Below, piece by piece: positions 25,701-34,427 of a stretch of DNA of 64,000 nucleotides. Location of the stretch: contig CAJUCT010000024.1 of NCBI GenBank assembly GCA_910585015.1, positions 1 to 64,000 of the forward strand. Reading direction: 5' to 3'. This stretch comes from an uncultured Acetatifactor sp. GTDB lineage: Bacteria; Bacillota; Clostridia; Lachnospirales; Lachnospiraceae. How positions within the stretch are numbered: position 1 is the stretch's first letter; each line of letters begins with the position of its first letter. A model generated the notes under the pieces. The model was not told the origin of the DNA and made no database searches. It saw only the letters and a list, made by a program, of their open reading frames with translations. The position numbers and the translations under genes are program-made.

Positions 25701-26468
25701 CCCGCCTGGCAGGAATTGTTTGTTCACAATCCCATCATGCACCAGTTTGCCATTGGCCTGATCTGGGGTGTCTATGAGGATCATAAGCTGGTGCGGAGTT
25801 TCCGCTATATGGAGGACGGCTCCTTTAACACGGAGGACGAAGAAGAATACATCCTGCCGGGGGCTCAGTTGGATCAGTCAGAGTCCGCGCCGCAGGGGCA
25901 GCCGGGGACATTGCAGGGGCAGATTGGCCTGGTGCATCCCATAGAACTGTCCCGAGAGAGTCTGGAAACCTGGCAGCAGCAACTGGAGGACTATGAGATC
26001 CTTCAGCCCATTGAGCAGCTGAACCGGGAGGTTTACCGCCTCACCCAGGAGGAGCAGGAAGGCAAGAGCCTGGAGCGTTTCGGAGGTATGCTGATCAACG
26101 ATTTGTCCCTGGGAGGAAAGCTGGCTGCTTTGGGGTGGTATCGGGGATCTGTGCTGGATGCTGGCGGCTTTTACACCTACTACCGGGAGGATGTTTCCCT
26201 GGGACTGGGCGCGGAACTGCATTTCTCCGGAAGTTTTGTGGGCAGCGGCAGCATGGGCGGCGAGGAGGTCACGGTGTACGATGTGCGCTTCTACAAGGCC
26301 GGCACTATCGAGAGAGGATCCTACAGCTATGACGCAGTGGAAGGGGAAAAGCGGATTCCTTTGAAAGACATCCCCCCAAGGTATTTCAGCGAGATTGTGT
26401 GGCAGCTGACCAAGGCCACCGCCTCCAGCAAGGACAGGAACGAGGACTGGAAGACGGAGATACGGTAA
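22776..26468 (+). CDS. DUF4132 protein, copy 1 of 3 (YehI/MolR-like)
   Basis: The 1230-residue protein carries the DUF4132 domain in its C-terminal part: WQELFVHNPIMHQFAIGLIW, FRYMEDGSFNTEDEEE, IGLVHPIEL and QPIEQLNREVY are its hallmark blocks. The middle (LLSSKKAVEREMGIRVLAGW) looks like HEAT-type helical repeats, and the N-terminal 600 residues are helical and unlike known enzymes. Compared with copies 2 and 3 it lacks about 23 residues before WQAQILSYSQD (near position 24570). GGAGGAG lies just before the ATG. DUF4132 proteins of Enterobacteria (YehI, formerly MolR) sit beside the same MoxR/DUF5682/VWA/SWIM genes. The function is not established; it may be the client or effector of the ATPase/VWA pair. 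Confidence 0.88.
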   Translation: MLRADNSQANKVLSALEGLGLSDGETEIAREYLDGEAGEEVLAGLTQRNMTSYFAVKYRVFQEFFTSCLKKKQYGKASRTFRLLYAIGSYSCCDCFENPDTFMDVVEKGCMDIDREKAVAVAAQHTFLQVYRLASNYKAYLLTTRRLERLAEFADRNPEIILRAWKEFDDEQLNGRILLMALYFYLRYDREGHAVIGFSAGQDGKPEEKLKPETGIRGSAEDQALLEEYEETLTESLGRILKAEAARKKEIQDIQKGIRQGKFDDSLLQGMRNWAVNAAVFDLVANCASVNYMLSGKLRNVLRVCGALNPSELLDAFVRVDLREEIGNMAGKMEELFGISDQNVMSWIQAVLNGFQKFGVPTEKVKKEILPAQYRKNPQLYLLTYEKAELDEGNALAGAIRDEDPEIYQRMVLPKAAAQRDRIISWLTGKETCARECRDYLEGQADLSTLYAIRGKLSPDYYRESDARKALEKYFEAYQDEDFYARCMAYMALRGMAYFFSTGLIGSRTEAPKEVLEHTFRSLALAGVDLADQVQVVCLMVDSEYSEEKKESITRICIPVFRQYLAERPGEMESAFAKAGAYGRYFALLVYGGEAQVWQAQILSYSQDNSKQVRQELEKLLTDHPDWRPQIIELLSSKKAVEREMGIRVLAGWNTPQDREVLQALYEREKNAKIRMLLDNVLGHDSTKEGGNGGMALTKEDLVKSLHRGGKKRSLAWAYETPFSPVHTQKGGQATEEYLQALLLCYCSMTKPGINNDAALLAENLNPQELAAYVGELFDKWMEGGAEAKKRWVLYAASIHGGSEIVKRLHHQIQEWPQNARGAIAAEAVQALALSPQPQALLIVDGIARKFKFKQVKAAAGQALEFAASQLGLTREQLEDKIVPSLGFDEHMERRFDYGNRSFTVTITPALEMEIYDESGKKLKNMPAPGTRDDAEKAAASYAEFKEMKKQMKATVSSQKQRLEMALSAERLWTVPAWQELFVHNPIMHQFAIGLIWGVYEDHKLVRSFRYMEDGSFNTEDEEEYILPGAQLDQSESAPQGQPGTLQGQIGLVHPIELSRESLETWQQQLEDYEILQPIEQLNREVYRLTQEEQEGKSLERFGGMLINDLSLGGKLAALGWYRGSVLDAGGFYTYYREDVSLGLGAELHFSGSFVGSGSMGGEEVTVYDVRFYKAGTIERGSYSYDAVEGEKRIPLKDIPPRYFSEIVWQLTKATASSKDRNEDWKTEIR

Positions 26469-26617
26469 ACCGGAAATTGAAGTTGATATGTGTAACGGAA
26501 GGTACAGAGACTTTCAAAACAGCATGTTTCCAAAGAGTACACGGATGAATATCTGAACGCCTTAAGAGGCCATGCTTGCAGGGAATATGCGGAACGCAGG
26601 ATCAGGAGGAGGAAAGT

Positions 26618-29600
26618 ATGTTGCGGACAGAGAATATGCAAGAGGATAAAGTTATAAGCGCCCTGGAGTGTTTGCGGCTCAGCGCCGAAGAGATGGAACT
26701 GGCGGAAAAATATCTGAGTGGAGAAGCCTCAGAGGAAGCCTTGACGGGGATAAAGTTCCGAAATCTGATATCGATGGCAAAGAGTCAGGAGTATTATAAG
26801 CTTTTTTGGGTTTTGTTTGAGTCATATTTCTCAAATAAGCGTTTTGAGGAGGCGGCCAGGCTTCTGCACCTGATGTATGCTATCAGCGCCTACACCTGCA
26901 GTGAGTGTTTTTTATATATCCATTCTTTTAAACAGGCCGTGGAAAAGGGAGAATTACAGATAGATCGGAGCATGGCGTTAGCCGTCTATGCGCAGCATCT
27001 CTATATGTATAGCTATCGCCATAGTAAGGACTATACCCCCAGCCGTTTTATTCTCACCGATCAGATGGAAACGCTGGCAGAGTTCGCAATGCGGGACCCC
27101 GCCATCGTGCATAAAGCGCTGCAGGAATTTGATCCCCAGTGTGCCAACGGCAATATCCTGCTGTATACCCTGTATTTTTACCTGCGCTACAACGGAGAGG
27201 AAGTGACAGGGGAGAATATCCGGCCAGTGCAGGACACCGGCGCGGCAGTTCCTGCCCCAGTGGAGATTCTTCCCCAGGACCAGGAACTGCTCAGGGAATA
27301 TGAGAGCATACTGGTGGATGTTCTGGAGGAGATCTTTGTGCCGAATCCCTCCGTAAATCAGGCGATCCGTGAGATTCAGGAGAGCATCCGCAAGGGATGT
27401 CTGCAGGAGGGCCAGCTGGAGGGAATCTGCAAAAAAAATGTTGACAGTCCCGCGTTTATGGCGGTGTGCAGCTGTGCCTTTGTCAATTATATGCTTTCCG
27501 CGCAGCTGCGTGATGTGATGAGGGTCTGCGGGGCGGCGGCGCCGAGCAGGTTTCTCAATGCACTGGATATGCTGGATCCCCGCGGGGAGTTCGAACGCGT
27601 CGGGGACAGGCTGCAGGAGCTTTTTGGACTCTCCGGCCGGAGTATAATGGTCTGGGCCGTATCCAACCTGGGGAGAGGGAAGAGCAATGAGGCAGGAAAG
27701 AAAACAATCCGGGAAAAGATACTTCCTGCTGTGCTCCGCAGGGAGCCGACAGTTTTTCTGGCGAGCTATAAAAAGGCCAAATGCAACGTGGCCGGAACGC
27801 TGGCCGACATTATCAAGGCGGGAGACCCCGAGATGTACCAAAGGGAGGTGCTGTCCCAGAGCAGCAGTCAGCGGGAGCAGGTCATTAACCTTATTACCGA
27901 CAGGCTTACCTGTGCCAGAGAGGCCAGAGAGTATCTGGAGGGCAAAGCGGATCTGACCACCCTTTACCCTTTCAGGACGCAGCTGGGAGGTGTCTATGGC
28001 GGTTACTTTGAGAGAGAGGCCCTGGAAGAATATGACAGGATTTTTCATGATGAGGAATTTTTCAGCCGCTGTATGGGCTTAATGGCGCTGGGAGGGCGGG
28101 GACATTTCCTGATCGCTCCTCTGTTTAACGATGAGACCCTATTATTGGAACCATTGGAACGCTGCTTTCAGGGAATGGATCGTGCGGGGATAGACCTGGA
28201 TGGGCAGCTTCAGATAGTTTCCCTGATGGTGGATTGCGTCTATTCGGATACAAAGAAATACGACATTACACATGGCTGTATCCCCATCTTTCAGCGGTAT
28301 CTTGCGGAGCGCACCCAGGAGATGGAAAATGCCTTTGCCAGAGCCGGAGCCGTTGGCCGGTATTTTGCCCTGCTTGTGTACGGCAGCGAGGCGAAGCTGC
28401 AAGTGACGGAGGAGCTCCGGGAGACCTGTGGGGAGGCTTTGGCGGAGTTTGCCAAGGGCAAGGATGCTTGGCGGGAGCAGATCCTGTCCTACAGTCAGGA
28501 CAGTTCCAAGCAGGTAAAACAGGAGCTGGAGAAGATGCTGGCGGACCGTCCTGGCTGGAGGGAACAGGTCACACAGCTGCTTTCCTCCAAAAAGGCGGCG
28601 GAACGGGAAATGGGCATCCGGGTGCTGGCGGGGTGGAACACCTCCCAGGACAGGGATGCCCTGCAGGCTCTGTACGAGAGAGAAAAAAATGCCAGGATCC
28701 GCACACTGCTGGACACTGTTCTGGGCCGTGGAGCCGGGAGCGGCGAGGCCGGTTCAGGCAGCGGAAGCGCTGCCCTGACAAAGGAAGATCTGGTCAAAAA
28801 CCTGCACAAGGGCGGCAAGAAGCGCAGCCTGGCCTGGGCTTACGAGACACCCTTCAGTCCGGTACATACAAAAAGCGGGGAACTGGTATCCGAGGAGTAT
28901 CTGCAGGCGCTGCTGCTGTGCTACAACTCCATGACAAAGCCCGGCATCAGCGGCGATGCCGCCCTGCTGGCGGAGGATTTGGAGCCCCAGGAACTGGCCA
29001 TATATGTGGGAGAGCTTTTTGACAAATGGATGGAGGCCGGTGCGGAAGCCAAGAAGCGCTGGGTGTTATATGCGGCATCCATCCACGGCGGCAGTGATAT
29101 TATAAAGAGGCTCTACCATCAGATCCAGGAGTGGCCTCAGAATGCCAGAGGCGCCATAGCGGCGGACGCGGTGCAGGCTCTGGCCTTAAATCCCCAGCCT
29201 CAGGCATTGCTGATAGTGGACGGCATCGCCCGGAAATTCAAGTTTAAGCAGGTGAAAACGGCAGCAGGCCAGGCTTTGGAGTTTGCCGCCGGCCAGCTGG
29301 GCCTGACCCGGGAGCAGCTGGAGGATAAGATTGTTCCCAGCCTGGGCTTTGACGAGCATATGGAGCGGCGGTTCGACTACGGCAGCCGCAGCTTCACCGT
29401 GACCATCACCCCTGCGTTGGAGGTGGAGATTTTTGACGAGAGCGGTAAGAAACTGAAAAACATGCCCGCCCCGGGAGCCAAAGACGACGCGGAGAAGGCG
29501 GCTGCGGCCTATGGGGAGTTCAAGGAGATGAAAAAGCAGATGAAGACCACGGTCTCCAGCCAGAAGCAGAGGCTGGAGATGGCCCTGTCCACAGAGCGGC

Positions 29601-30394
29601 TGTGGACGGTTCCCGCCTGGCAGGAGTTGTTTGTCCGCAATCCCATTATGCATCAGTTTGCCATTGGTCTGATCTGGGGTGTCTATGAGGATCATAAGCT
29701 GGTGCAGAGTTTCCGCTATATGGAGGACGGCTCCTTTAACACGGAGGACGAAGAAGAATTTATCCTGCCGGGGACTCAGCCAGAGTCTGCGCCGGGTGGT
29801 CAATCGGAATCTGGGACCCAGGGTCAGCCAGGGACAGTGCAGGGCCAGATCGGCCTGGTGCATCCTCTGGAGTTATCCGAGGAGAGCCTGGAGACTTGGA
29901 AACAGCAGCTGGAGGACTATGAGATCACCCAGCCCATCGAGCAGCTTGAGCGGGCGGTCTATCATCTTGCCCAGGAAGAGCAGGAGGGAAAAAGCCTGGA
30001 GCGCTTTGGCGGCATGTTGATCAATGATCTGTCCCTGGGCGGCAAGCTGACCACGCTGGGCTGGTATCGCGGATCGGTGCAGGACGCGGGCTGTTTTTAC
30101 ACCTACTACCGAGAGGATGCCTCGTTAGGTCTGGGCGCGGAACTGCACTTTTCCGGAAGCTTCGTGGGCAGCGGCGTCATGGGCGGCGAGGAGGTCACGG
30201 TGTACGATGTGCGCTTCTACAAGGCGGGTACCATAGAGAGAGGATCTTATTGCTATGACGAGGTGGAGGGGGAGAAGCAGATTCCCCTGAAAGACATCCC
30301 TCCAAGATATTTCAGCGAGATTGTGTGGCAGCTGACCAAAGCCACCGCCTCCAGCAAGGAGCGGAACGAGGACTGGAAAGCGAAGGCGAGGTAA
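26618..30394 (+). CDS. DUF4132 protein, copy 2 of 3
   Basis: The 1258-residue protein is the second tandem copy. The AGGAGGAGG sequence and spacing favour the ATG at 26618 over an in-frame ATG at 26576. Its first residues, MLRTENMQEDKVISALECL, match those of copies 1 and 3, showing common descent. The N-terminal 600 residues are clearly diverged, whereas from QILSYSQD onward (position about 28475) about nine in ten residues agree with the other copies by eye. It retains the segment ending FAKGKDAW that copy 1 lacks. The DUF4132 hallmark blocks (NPIMHQFAIGLIWG, GLVHPLEL, QPIEQLERAVY) are intact, so it is probably functional rather than a pseudogene. Confidence 0.88.
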   Translation: MLRTENMQEDKVISALECLRLSAEEMELAEKYLSGEASEEALTGIKFRNLISMAKSQEYYKLFWVLFESYFSNKRFEEAARLLHLMYAISAYTCSECFLYIHSFKQAVEKGELQIDRSMALAVYAQHLYMYSYRHSKDYTPSRFILTDQMETLAEFAMRDPAIVHKALQEFDPQCANGNILLYTLYFYLRYNGEEVTGENIRPVQDTGAAVPAPVEILPQDQELLREYESILVDVLEEIFVPNPSVNQAIREIQESIRKGCLQEGQLEGICKKNVDSPAFMAVCSCAFVNYMLSAQLRDVMRVCGAAAPSRFLNALDMLDPRGEFERVGDRLQELFGLSGRSIMVWAVSNLGRGKSNEAGKKTIREKILPAVLRREPTVFLASYKKAKCNVAGTLADIIKAGDPEMYQREVLSQSSSQREQVINLITDRLTCAREAREYLEGKADLTTLYPFRTQLGGVYGGYFEREALEEYDRIFHDEEFFSRCMGLMALGGRGHFLIAPLFNDETLLLEPLERCFQGMDRAGIDLDGQLQIVSLMVDCVYSDTKKYDITHGCIPIFQRYLAERTQEMENAFARAGAVGRYFALLVYGSEAKLQVTEELRETCGEALAEFAKGKDAWREQILSYSQDSSKQVKQELEKMLADRPGWREQVTQLLSSKKAAEREMGIRVLAGWNTSQDRDALQALYEREKNARIRTLLDTVLGRGAGSGEAGSGSGSAALTKEDLVKNLHKGGKKRSLAWAYETPFSPVHTKSGELVSEEYLQALLLCYNSMTKPGISGDAALLAEDLEPQELAIYVGELFDKWMEAGAEAKKRWVLYAASIHGGSDIIKRLYHQIQEWPQNARGAIAADAVQALALNPQPQALLIVDGIARKFKFKQVKTAAGQALEFAAGQLGLTREQLEDKIVPSLGFDEHMERRFDYGSRSFTVTITPALEVEIFDESGKKLKNMPAPGAKDDAEKAAAAYGEFKEMKKQMKTTVSSQKQRLEMALSTERLWTVPAWQELFVRNPIMHQFAIGLIWGVYEDHKLVQSFRYMEDGSFNTEDEEEFILPGTQPESAPGGQSESGTQGQPGTVQGQIGLVHPLELSEESLETWKQQLEDYEITQPIEQLERAVYHLAQEEQEGKSLERFGGMLINDLSLGGKLTTLGWYRGSVQDAGCFYTYYREDASLGLGAELHFSGSFVGSGVMGGEEVTVYDVRFYKAGTIERGSYCYDEVEGEKQIPLKDIPPRYFSEIVWQLTKATASSKERNEDWKAKAR

Positions 30395-30455
30395 GGTCCA
30401 AAGACTTTCAAAACAGCATGTTCTGTGTACTCGTAGGGAACATGCGGAACTTTAT

Positions 30456-30509
30456 ACTCACGAGCGATGAAATTTGCCGCGATGTCCTTGGAAACTTTCG
30501 CTCGTGAGT
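30456..30509. repeat. Perfect hairpin between DUF4132 copies 2 and 3
   Basis: ACTCACGAGCGA at 30456-30467 pairs perfectly with TCGCTCGTGAGT at 30498-30509. No T-run follows. It lies in a spacer that shares AGACTTTCAAAACAGCATGT (26508 and 30402) with the previous spacer, but the hairpin itself is absent from that spacer. Confidence 0.65.
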
Positions 30510-30562
30510 CGGGTCACTTGGCAAGTTACAGTGATCATCAGTATAAATAGGAGGAACTGAGT

Positions 30563-33500
30563 ATGCTGCGGGCAGAGAATTTGCAGAATGAAAAGATTAT
30601 GAGCGCCCTGGAGGAACTGGGGCTTGGCGGCGGGGAACTGGAAGCCGCCGAGAGGTATCTGAAGGGGGAGGCCGGGGAAGAAGCTTTGGCGGGGCTGGCT
30701 TTTCGGGATATGATGCATATGCCGCCGGAAAAAACCAGGGCTTTGGACGCGCTGTTTTCATCTTATTTTAAAAAGAAACGCTATGAGGAGGCGGCAAAAC
30801 TTTTCAATCTGGTATATGCCGTGGGCGGCTCCACCTGCTGCGCGTGTTTTTCCTATATTTTTGACTTCAGCAATGCCGTGCGCGGCGATCTGCTGAAGAT
30901 CGACAGGGCCAGGGCGCTGGCTGTTTATATGGAGGATTTGGCGGGCAAAAACTATCAGATAAGCGCATACAATTTGAGGGCGGCTATAGGTAACTTTGCC
31001 AGGTCCGATCCCCAGATTGTTTTACAGGCATACAATGAATTTAAAGGCCGGTATCCCAACGGAAAGATTTTGCTGCTGACCCTGTATTTTTTCCTTCGCT
31101 GCAACAGGGAGGACCTGGCGGGTGAAAAGATTTTAAATGACAGGGATCTGGCTTTGATGAAGGACTATGAGGAAATGCTGGTGGAACCTCTGGGGTGGAT
31201 ATTTGCCCCAGAAGCTTCCCGCGAACCGCAGATTCGAGAAATCCAGAAACAGATCCGCCGGGAGGTCCCAAAGGGGGACGCTTTGGCCGGGACAACCCGG
31301 CCAAAGGCCATGGTGGATCCCGGGCTGCTTAAAGGACTGGGTGGCCGGGCTGTCAATGAGATCATATTCCGGCTGCTGGGAGGCTGTGCGTTTATCAATT
31401 ATATGCTTTCAGAGCGTCTACGGTCCGTGGTCATGGTTTGCGCCGCTGTTGCCCCCGAGCAGATGTTGAAAACCATGGAAGTTATGGACCTGCGGTATGA
31501 ACTCCGCACAACGGGGTATTGCGGCGGGGAGTTGGAAGAGATTTTCGGTATCTCTGCCAGCGTGATCATTGATTGGGCGGCGGATCGTATTCAAAAGGGA
31601 CTGTCCCATCGGACGATGGCGGATATGGATTCGTTGAAGGAGATTCTGCGGGGGCAGTTTGGCAGACATAAAGAGGTGTTCCTCGAGGTTTATCGGAAAG
31701 CCGATTTCCAGGCCGCTGACGTCATGGCCCAAATCATCAAGGAAAATGATCCGATGCTGTACAGGAAGGAAGTGCTGCTGAATGGGGACGTCCAGAGGGA
31801 CAAGGTGATAAACCTTCTGACGGCCCGGGGCAATTTCACCCAAGAAAGCCGGGATTATCTGGAAGGCAGGTCAGAGCTGTCCACGCTGTGCGCGCTGAAG
31901 GGCCAGTTTACCCCGTATTATGGTGCGTATGACGGGAAAAAGGCGTTGGATCAATATGTCCGGAACTACCACGATGAGGCGTTTTTTGGCCGATGCATGG
32001 CTCTGATGGCGCTGCGGGAGACCAGTTATTTTTTTACGGCGATCGAGGTATCCCCGGTTGACAAAAAGGATGAATTTCAGAAGGAACTGCAGCATATCTT
32101 TCAGGGCCTGACCCAGGCGGGGGTGGGATTGGCTGACCAGCTTCAGGTAGTGGCTCTGATGGTTGACAGTACTTATGAAACCAACAGAAAGAACGCCATT
32201 ATCCGGGGCTGTATCTCCATATTTCAGCAGTATTTGGGGGAGAGAACCCAGGAGACGGTGGATGCTTTTGCAGGGGCAGGAGCTGAGGGACGGTGTTTTG
32301 CCCTGCAGGTGTATGGCAGCGATGCCGATCTGCATATAACAGAGGAAAACCGGGAAGCCTGCGAGACGGCCCTGGCGGAGTATGCCAAGGGCAAGGATGC
32401 CTGGCAGGAGCAGATTCTGTCCTACACCCAGGACAGTTCCAAGCTGGTAAAGCAGGAGCTGGAGCAGATGCTTTCGGAACGTCCCGGCTGGAGGGAACAG
32501 GTGACGGCGCTGCTCTCTTCCAAGAAAGCGGCCCAGCGGGAACTGGGCATCCGAGTGCTGGCGGGGTGGAATACACCCCAGGACCAGGCGGCCTTGCAGG
32601 AATTGTATGAGAAAGAAAAAAATGCCAAGGTTCACGCGCTGCTGGAAACTGCTCTGGGTCATACGCCCACAGGCGGAAAAGCCGGAGAGGGTGAAGGGGG
32701 CGGCACCGGTACGGGACTGACACGGGAGGATAAGGTCAAGGAACTGCATAAGGGAGGCAGGAAGCGCAGTCTGGCCTGGGCCTATGAGACGCCCTTCAGT
32801 CTGGTACATAGAAAAAACGGAGAGCAGGCCACAGAGGAGTACCTACAGGCGTTATTACTATGTTATTCTTCCATGGCAAGACCCGGTATTAACAGCGATG
32901 CCGCTTTGCTGGCGGAGGATTTGGAGCCCCAGGAACTGGCGGTTTACATGGATGAGTTGTTCGACAAATGGATGGAGGCCGGCGCGGAGGCCAAGAAGCG
33001 CTGGGTGCTGTTTGCGGCCTCCATCCACGGCGGCAGCAGCATTATACAGCGGATCCACCACCAGATCCAGGAGTGGCCCCAGAACGCCAGAGGCGCCATA
33101 GCGGCGGACGCGGTGCAGGCGCTGGCATTGAGTCCCCAGCCCCAGGCGCTGCTGATTGTGGACGGTATCGCTCGAAAATTTAAGTTTAAGCAGGTGAAGA
33201 CGGCGGCGGGCCAGGCTCTGGAGTTTGCAGCCAGCCAGCTGGGCCTGACCAGAGAGCAGCTGGAGGATAAGATTGTTCCCGGCTTGGGCTTTGACGAACA
33301 CATGGAGCGGCGGTTTGACTATGGCAGCCGCAGCTTCACAGTGACCATCACCCCCGCTCTGGAAGTGGAGGTTTTCGACGAAAGCGGCAAGAAACTGAAA
33401 AATATCCCCGCCCCCGGAGCCAGGGATGATGCGGAGAAGGCTGCGGCGGCCTATGGGGAGTTCAAGGAGATGAAAAAGCAGATGAAAGCCACGGTTTCCA

Positions 33501-34282
33501 GTCAGAAGCAGAGGCTGGAGATGGCCTTGTCCACAGAACGGCTGTGGACGGTTTCCGCCTGGCAGGAGCTTTTTGTGCGCAATCCTATTATGCACCAGTT
33601 CGCCATTGGCCTGATCTGGGGCATCTATGAGGAGCATAAGCTGGTTCGGAGTTTCCGCTATATGGAAGATGGTTCCTTTAACACGGAGGACGAAGAAGAA
33701 TACACCCTGCCGGAGTCTCTGCCAGCGCAGGGGCAGATCGGTCTGGTGCATCCCATAGAACTGACCAAAGAGAGCCTGGGGACCTGGAAACAGCAGCTGG
33801 AGGACTACGAGATCACCCAGCCTATCGAGCAGTTAAACAGAGCAGTCTATTACCTCACCCAGGAGGAGCAGGAGGGCAAGAGTCTGGAGCGCTTCGGCGG
33901 CATGATCATCAACGATCTGTCTCTGGGAGGCAAGCTGACCACCATGGGGTGGTATCGGGGTTCTGTGCAGGACGGGGGAGGTTTTGACACCTACTACAGG
34001 GAGGATGCAACCCTGGGCCTGGGCGCGGAACTGCACTTTTCCGGAAGCTTCGTGGGCAGTGGCAGCATGGGCGGCGAGGAGATTACGGTGTATGATGTAC
34101 GCTTCTACAAGGCGGGCGCCATAGAGAGGGGTTCTTACTGTTATGACGAGGCAAAGGGGGAGAAACAGCTGCCCCTTAAGGACATCCCCCAGAGATATTT
34201 CAGTGAGATTGTATGGCAGCTGACCAAAGCCACTGCCTCCAGCAAGGAGAGGGATGAGGACTGGAAAGCGGAGATGGGTTGA
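30563..34282 (+). CDS. DUF4132 protein, copy 3 of 3
   Basis: The 1239-residue protein is the last tandem copy. It starts MLRAENLQNEKIMSALEEL with AGGAGG twelve bases upstream. The N-terminal half is the most distinct of the three (for example MMHMPPEKTRALDALF and CCACFSYIFDF), while the C-terminal half returns to the shared sequence after QILSYTQD (about 32407), including QNARGAIAADAVQALAL and the DUF4132 signature NPIMHQFAIGLIW. It has a shorter acidic linker before GQIGLVHPIEL than copies 1 and 2. A strong bidirectional terminator at 34364-34403 closes the operon. Retention of three full-length copies suggests distinct roles for the divergent N-terminal halves, for instance different targets. 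Confidence 0.88.
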   Translation: MLRAENLQNEKIMSALEELGLGGGELEAAERYLKGEAGEEALAGLAFRDMMHMPPEKTRALDALFSSYFKKKRYEEAAKLFNLVYAVGGSTCCACFSYIFDFSNAVRGDLLKIDRARALAVYMEDLAGKNYQISAYNLRAAIGNFARSDPQIVLQAYNEFKGRYPNGKILLLTLYFFLRCNREDLAGEKILNDRDLALMKDYEEMLVEPLGWIFAPEASREPQIREIQKQIRREVPKGDALAGTTRPKAMVDPGLLKGLGGRAVNEIIFRLLGGCAFINYMLSERLRSVVMVCAAVAPEQMLKTMEVMDLRYELRTTGYCGGELEEIFGISASVIIDWAADRIQKGLSHRTMADMDSLKEILRGQFGRHKEVFLEVYRKADFQAADVMAQIIKENDPMLYRKEVLLNGDVQRDKVINLLTARGNFTQESRDYLEGRSELSTLCALKGQFTPYYGAYDGKKALDQYVRNYHDEAFFGRCMALMALRETSYFFTAIEVSPVDKKDEFQKELQHIFQGLTQAGVGLADQLQVVALMVDSTYETNRKNAIIRGCISIFQQYLGERTQETVDAFAGAGAEGRCFALQVYGSDADLHITEENREACETALAEYAKGKDAWQEQILSYTQDSSKLVKQELEQMLSERPGWREQVTALLSSKKAAQRELGIRVLAGWNTPQDQAALQELYEKEKNAKVHALLETALGHTPTGGKAGEGEGGGTGTGLTREDKVKELHKGGRKRSLAWAYETPFSLVHRKNGEQATEEYLQALLLCYSSMARPGINSDAALLAEDLEPQELAVYMDELFDKWMEAGAEAKKRWVLFAASIHGGSSIIQRIHHQIQEWPQNARGAIAADAVQALALSPQPQALLIVDGIARKFKFKQVKTAAGQALEFAASQLGLTREQLEDKIVPGLGFDEHMERRFDYGSRSFTVTITPALEVEVFDESGKKLKNIPAPGARDDAEKAAAAYGEFKEMKKQMKATVSSQKQRLEMALSTERLWTVSAWQELFVRNPIMHQFAIGLIWGIYEEHKLVRSFRYMEDGSFNTEDEEEYTLPESLPAQGQIGLVHPIELTKESLGTWKQQLEDYEITQPIEQLNRAVYYLTQEEQEGKSLERFGGMIINDLSLGGKLTTMGWYRGSVQDGGGFDTYYREDATLGLGAELHFSGSFVGSGSMGGEEITVYDVRFYKAGAIERGSYCYDEAKGEKQLPLKDIPQRYFSEIVWQLTKATASSKERDEDWKAEMG

Positions 34283-34363
34283 ACAAAGGAAAAACCTATA
34301 TAGAAAGCGGGAAACTTGTCCGGAAATAAGGACAGGGCATTGAGGTTTATAACGTCAGAAACA

Positions 34364-34403
34364 AGAGCGATATTCGGCCGCTTAGGCATCCGAATATCGC
34401 TCT
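34364..34403. terminator. Bidirectional terminator after the DUF4132 operon
   Basis: AGAGCGATATTCGG at 34364-34377 and CCGAATATCGCTCT at 34390-34403 form a perfect 14-base stem. The minus-strand reading continues into TTGTTTC, which gives the better T-run. It lies between two converging genes. Confidence 0.8.
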
Positions 34404-34427
34404 GCGCATAATCTATTGGTTATATGG

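Larger units (their letters stand above)
22776..34282 (+). repeat. Tandem triplication of DUF4132 genes
   Basis: Three genes of 3.7-3.8 kb lie head to tail. The parts 24577-26468, 28475-30394 and 32407-34282 are strongly alike in DNA and protein, with differences spread over synonymous sites; the 5' halves are much more diverged. The spacers at 26469-26617 and 30395-30562 share short blocks, showing that the duplicated unit included flanking DNA. Confidence 0.9.

Noticed and set aside
22776..34282. Repeated DNA considered as a possible CRISPR or phase-variable array
   Set aside because: Repeats are whole genes of 3.7 kb, not short repeats with spacers, and no invertase gene or inverted copies are present.
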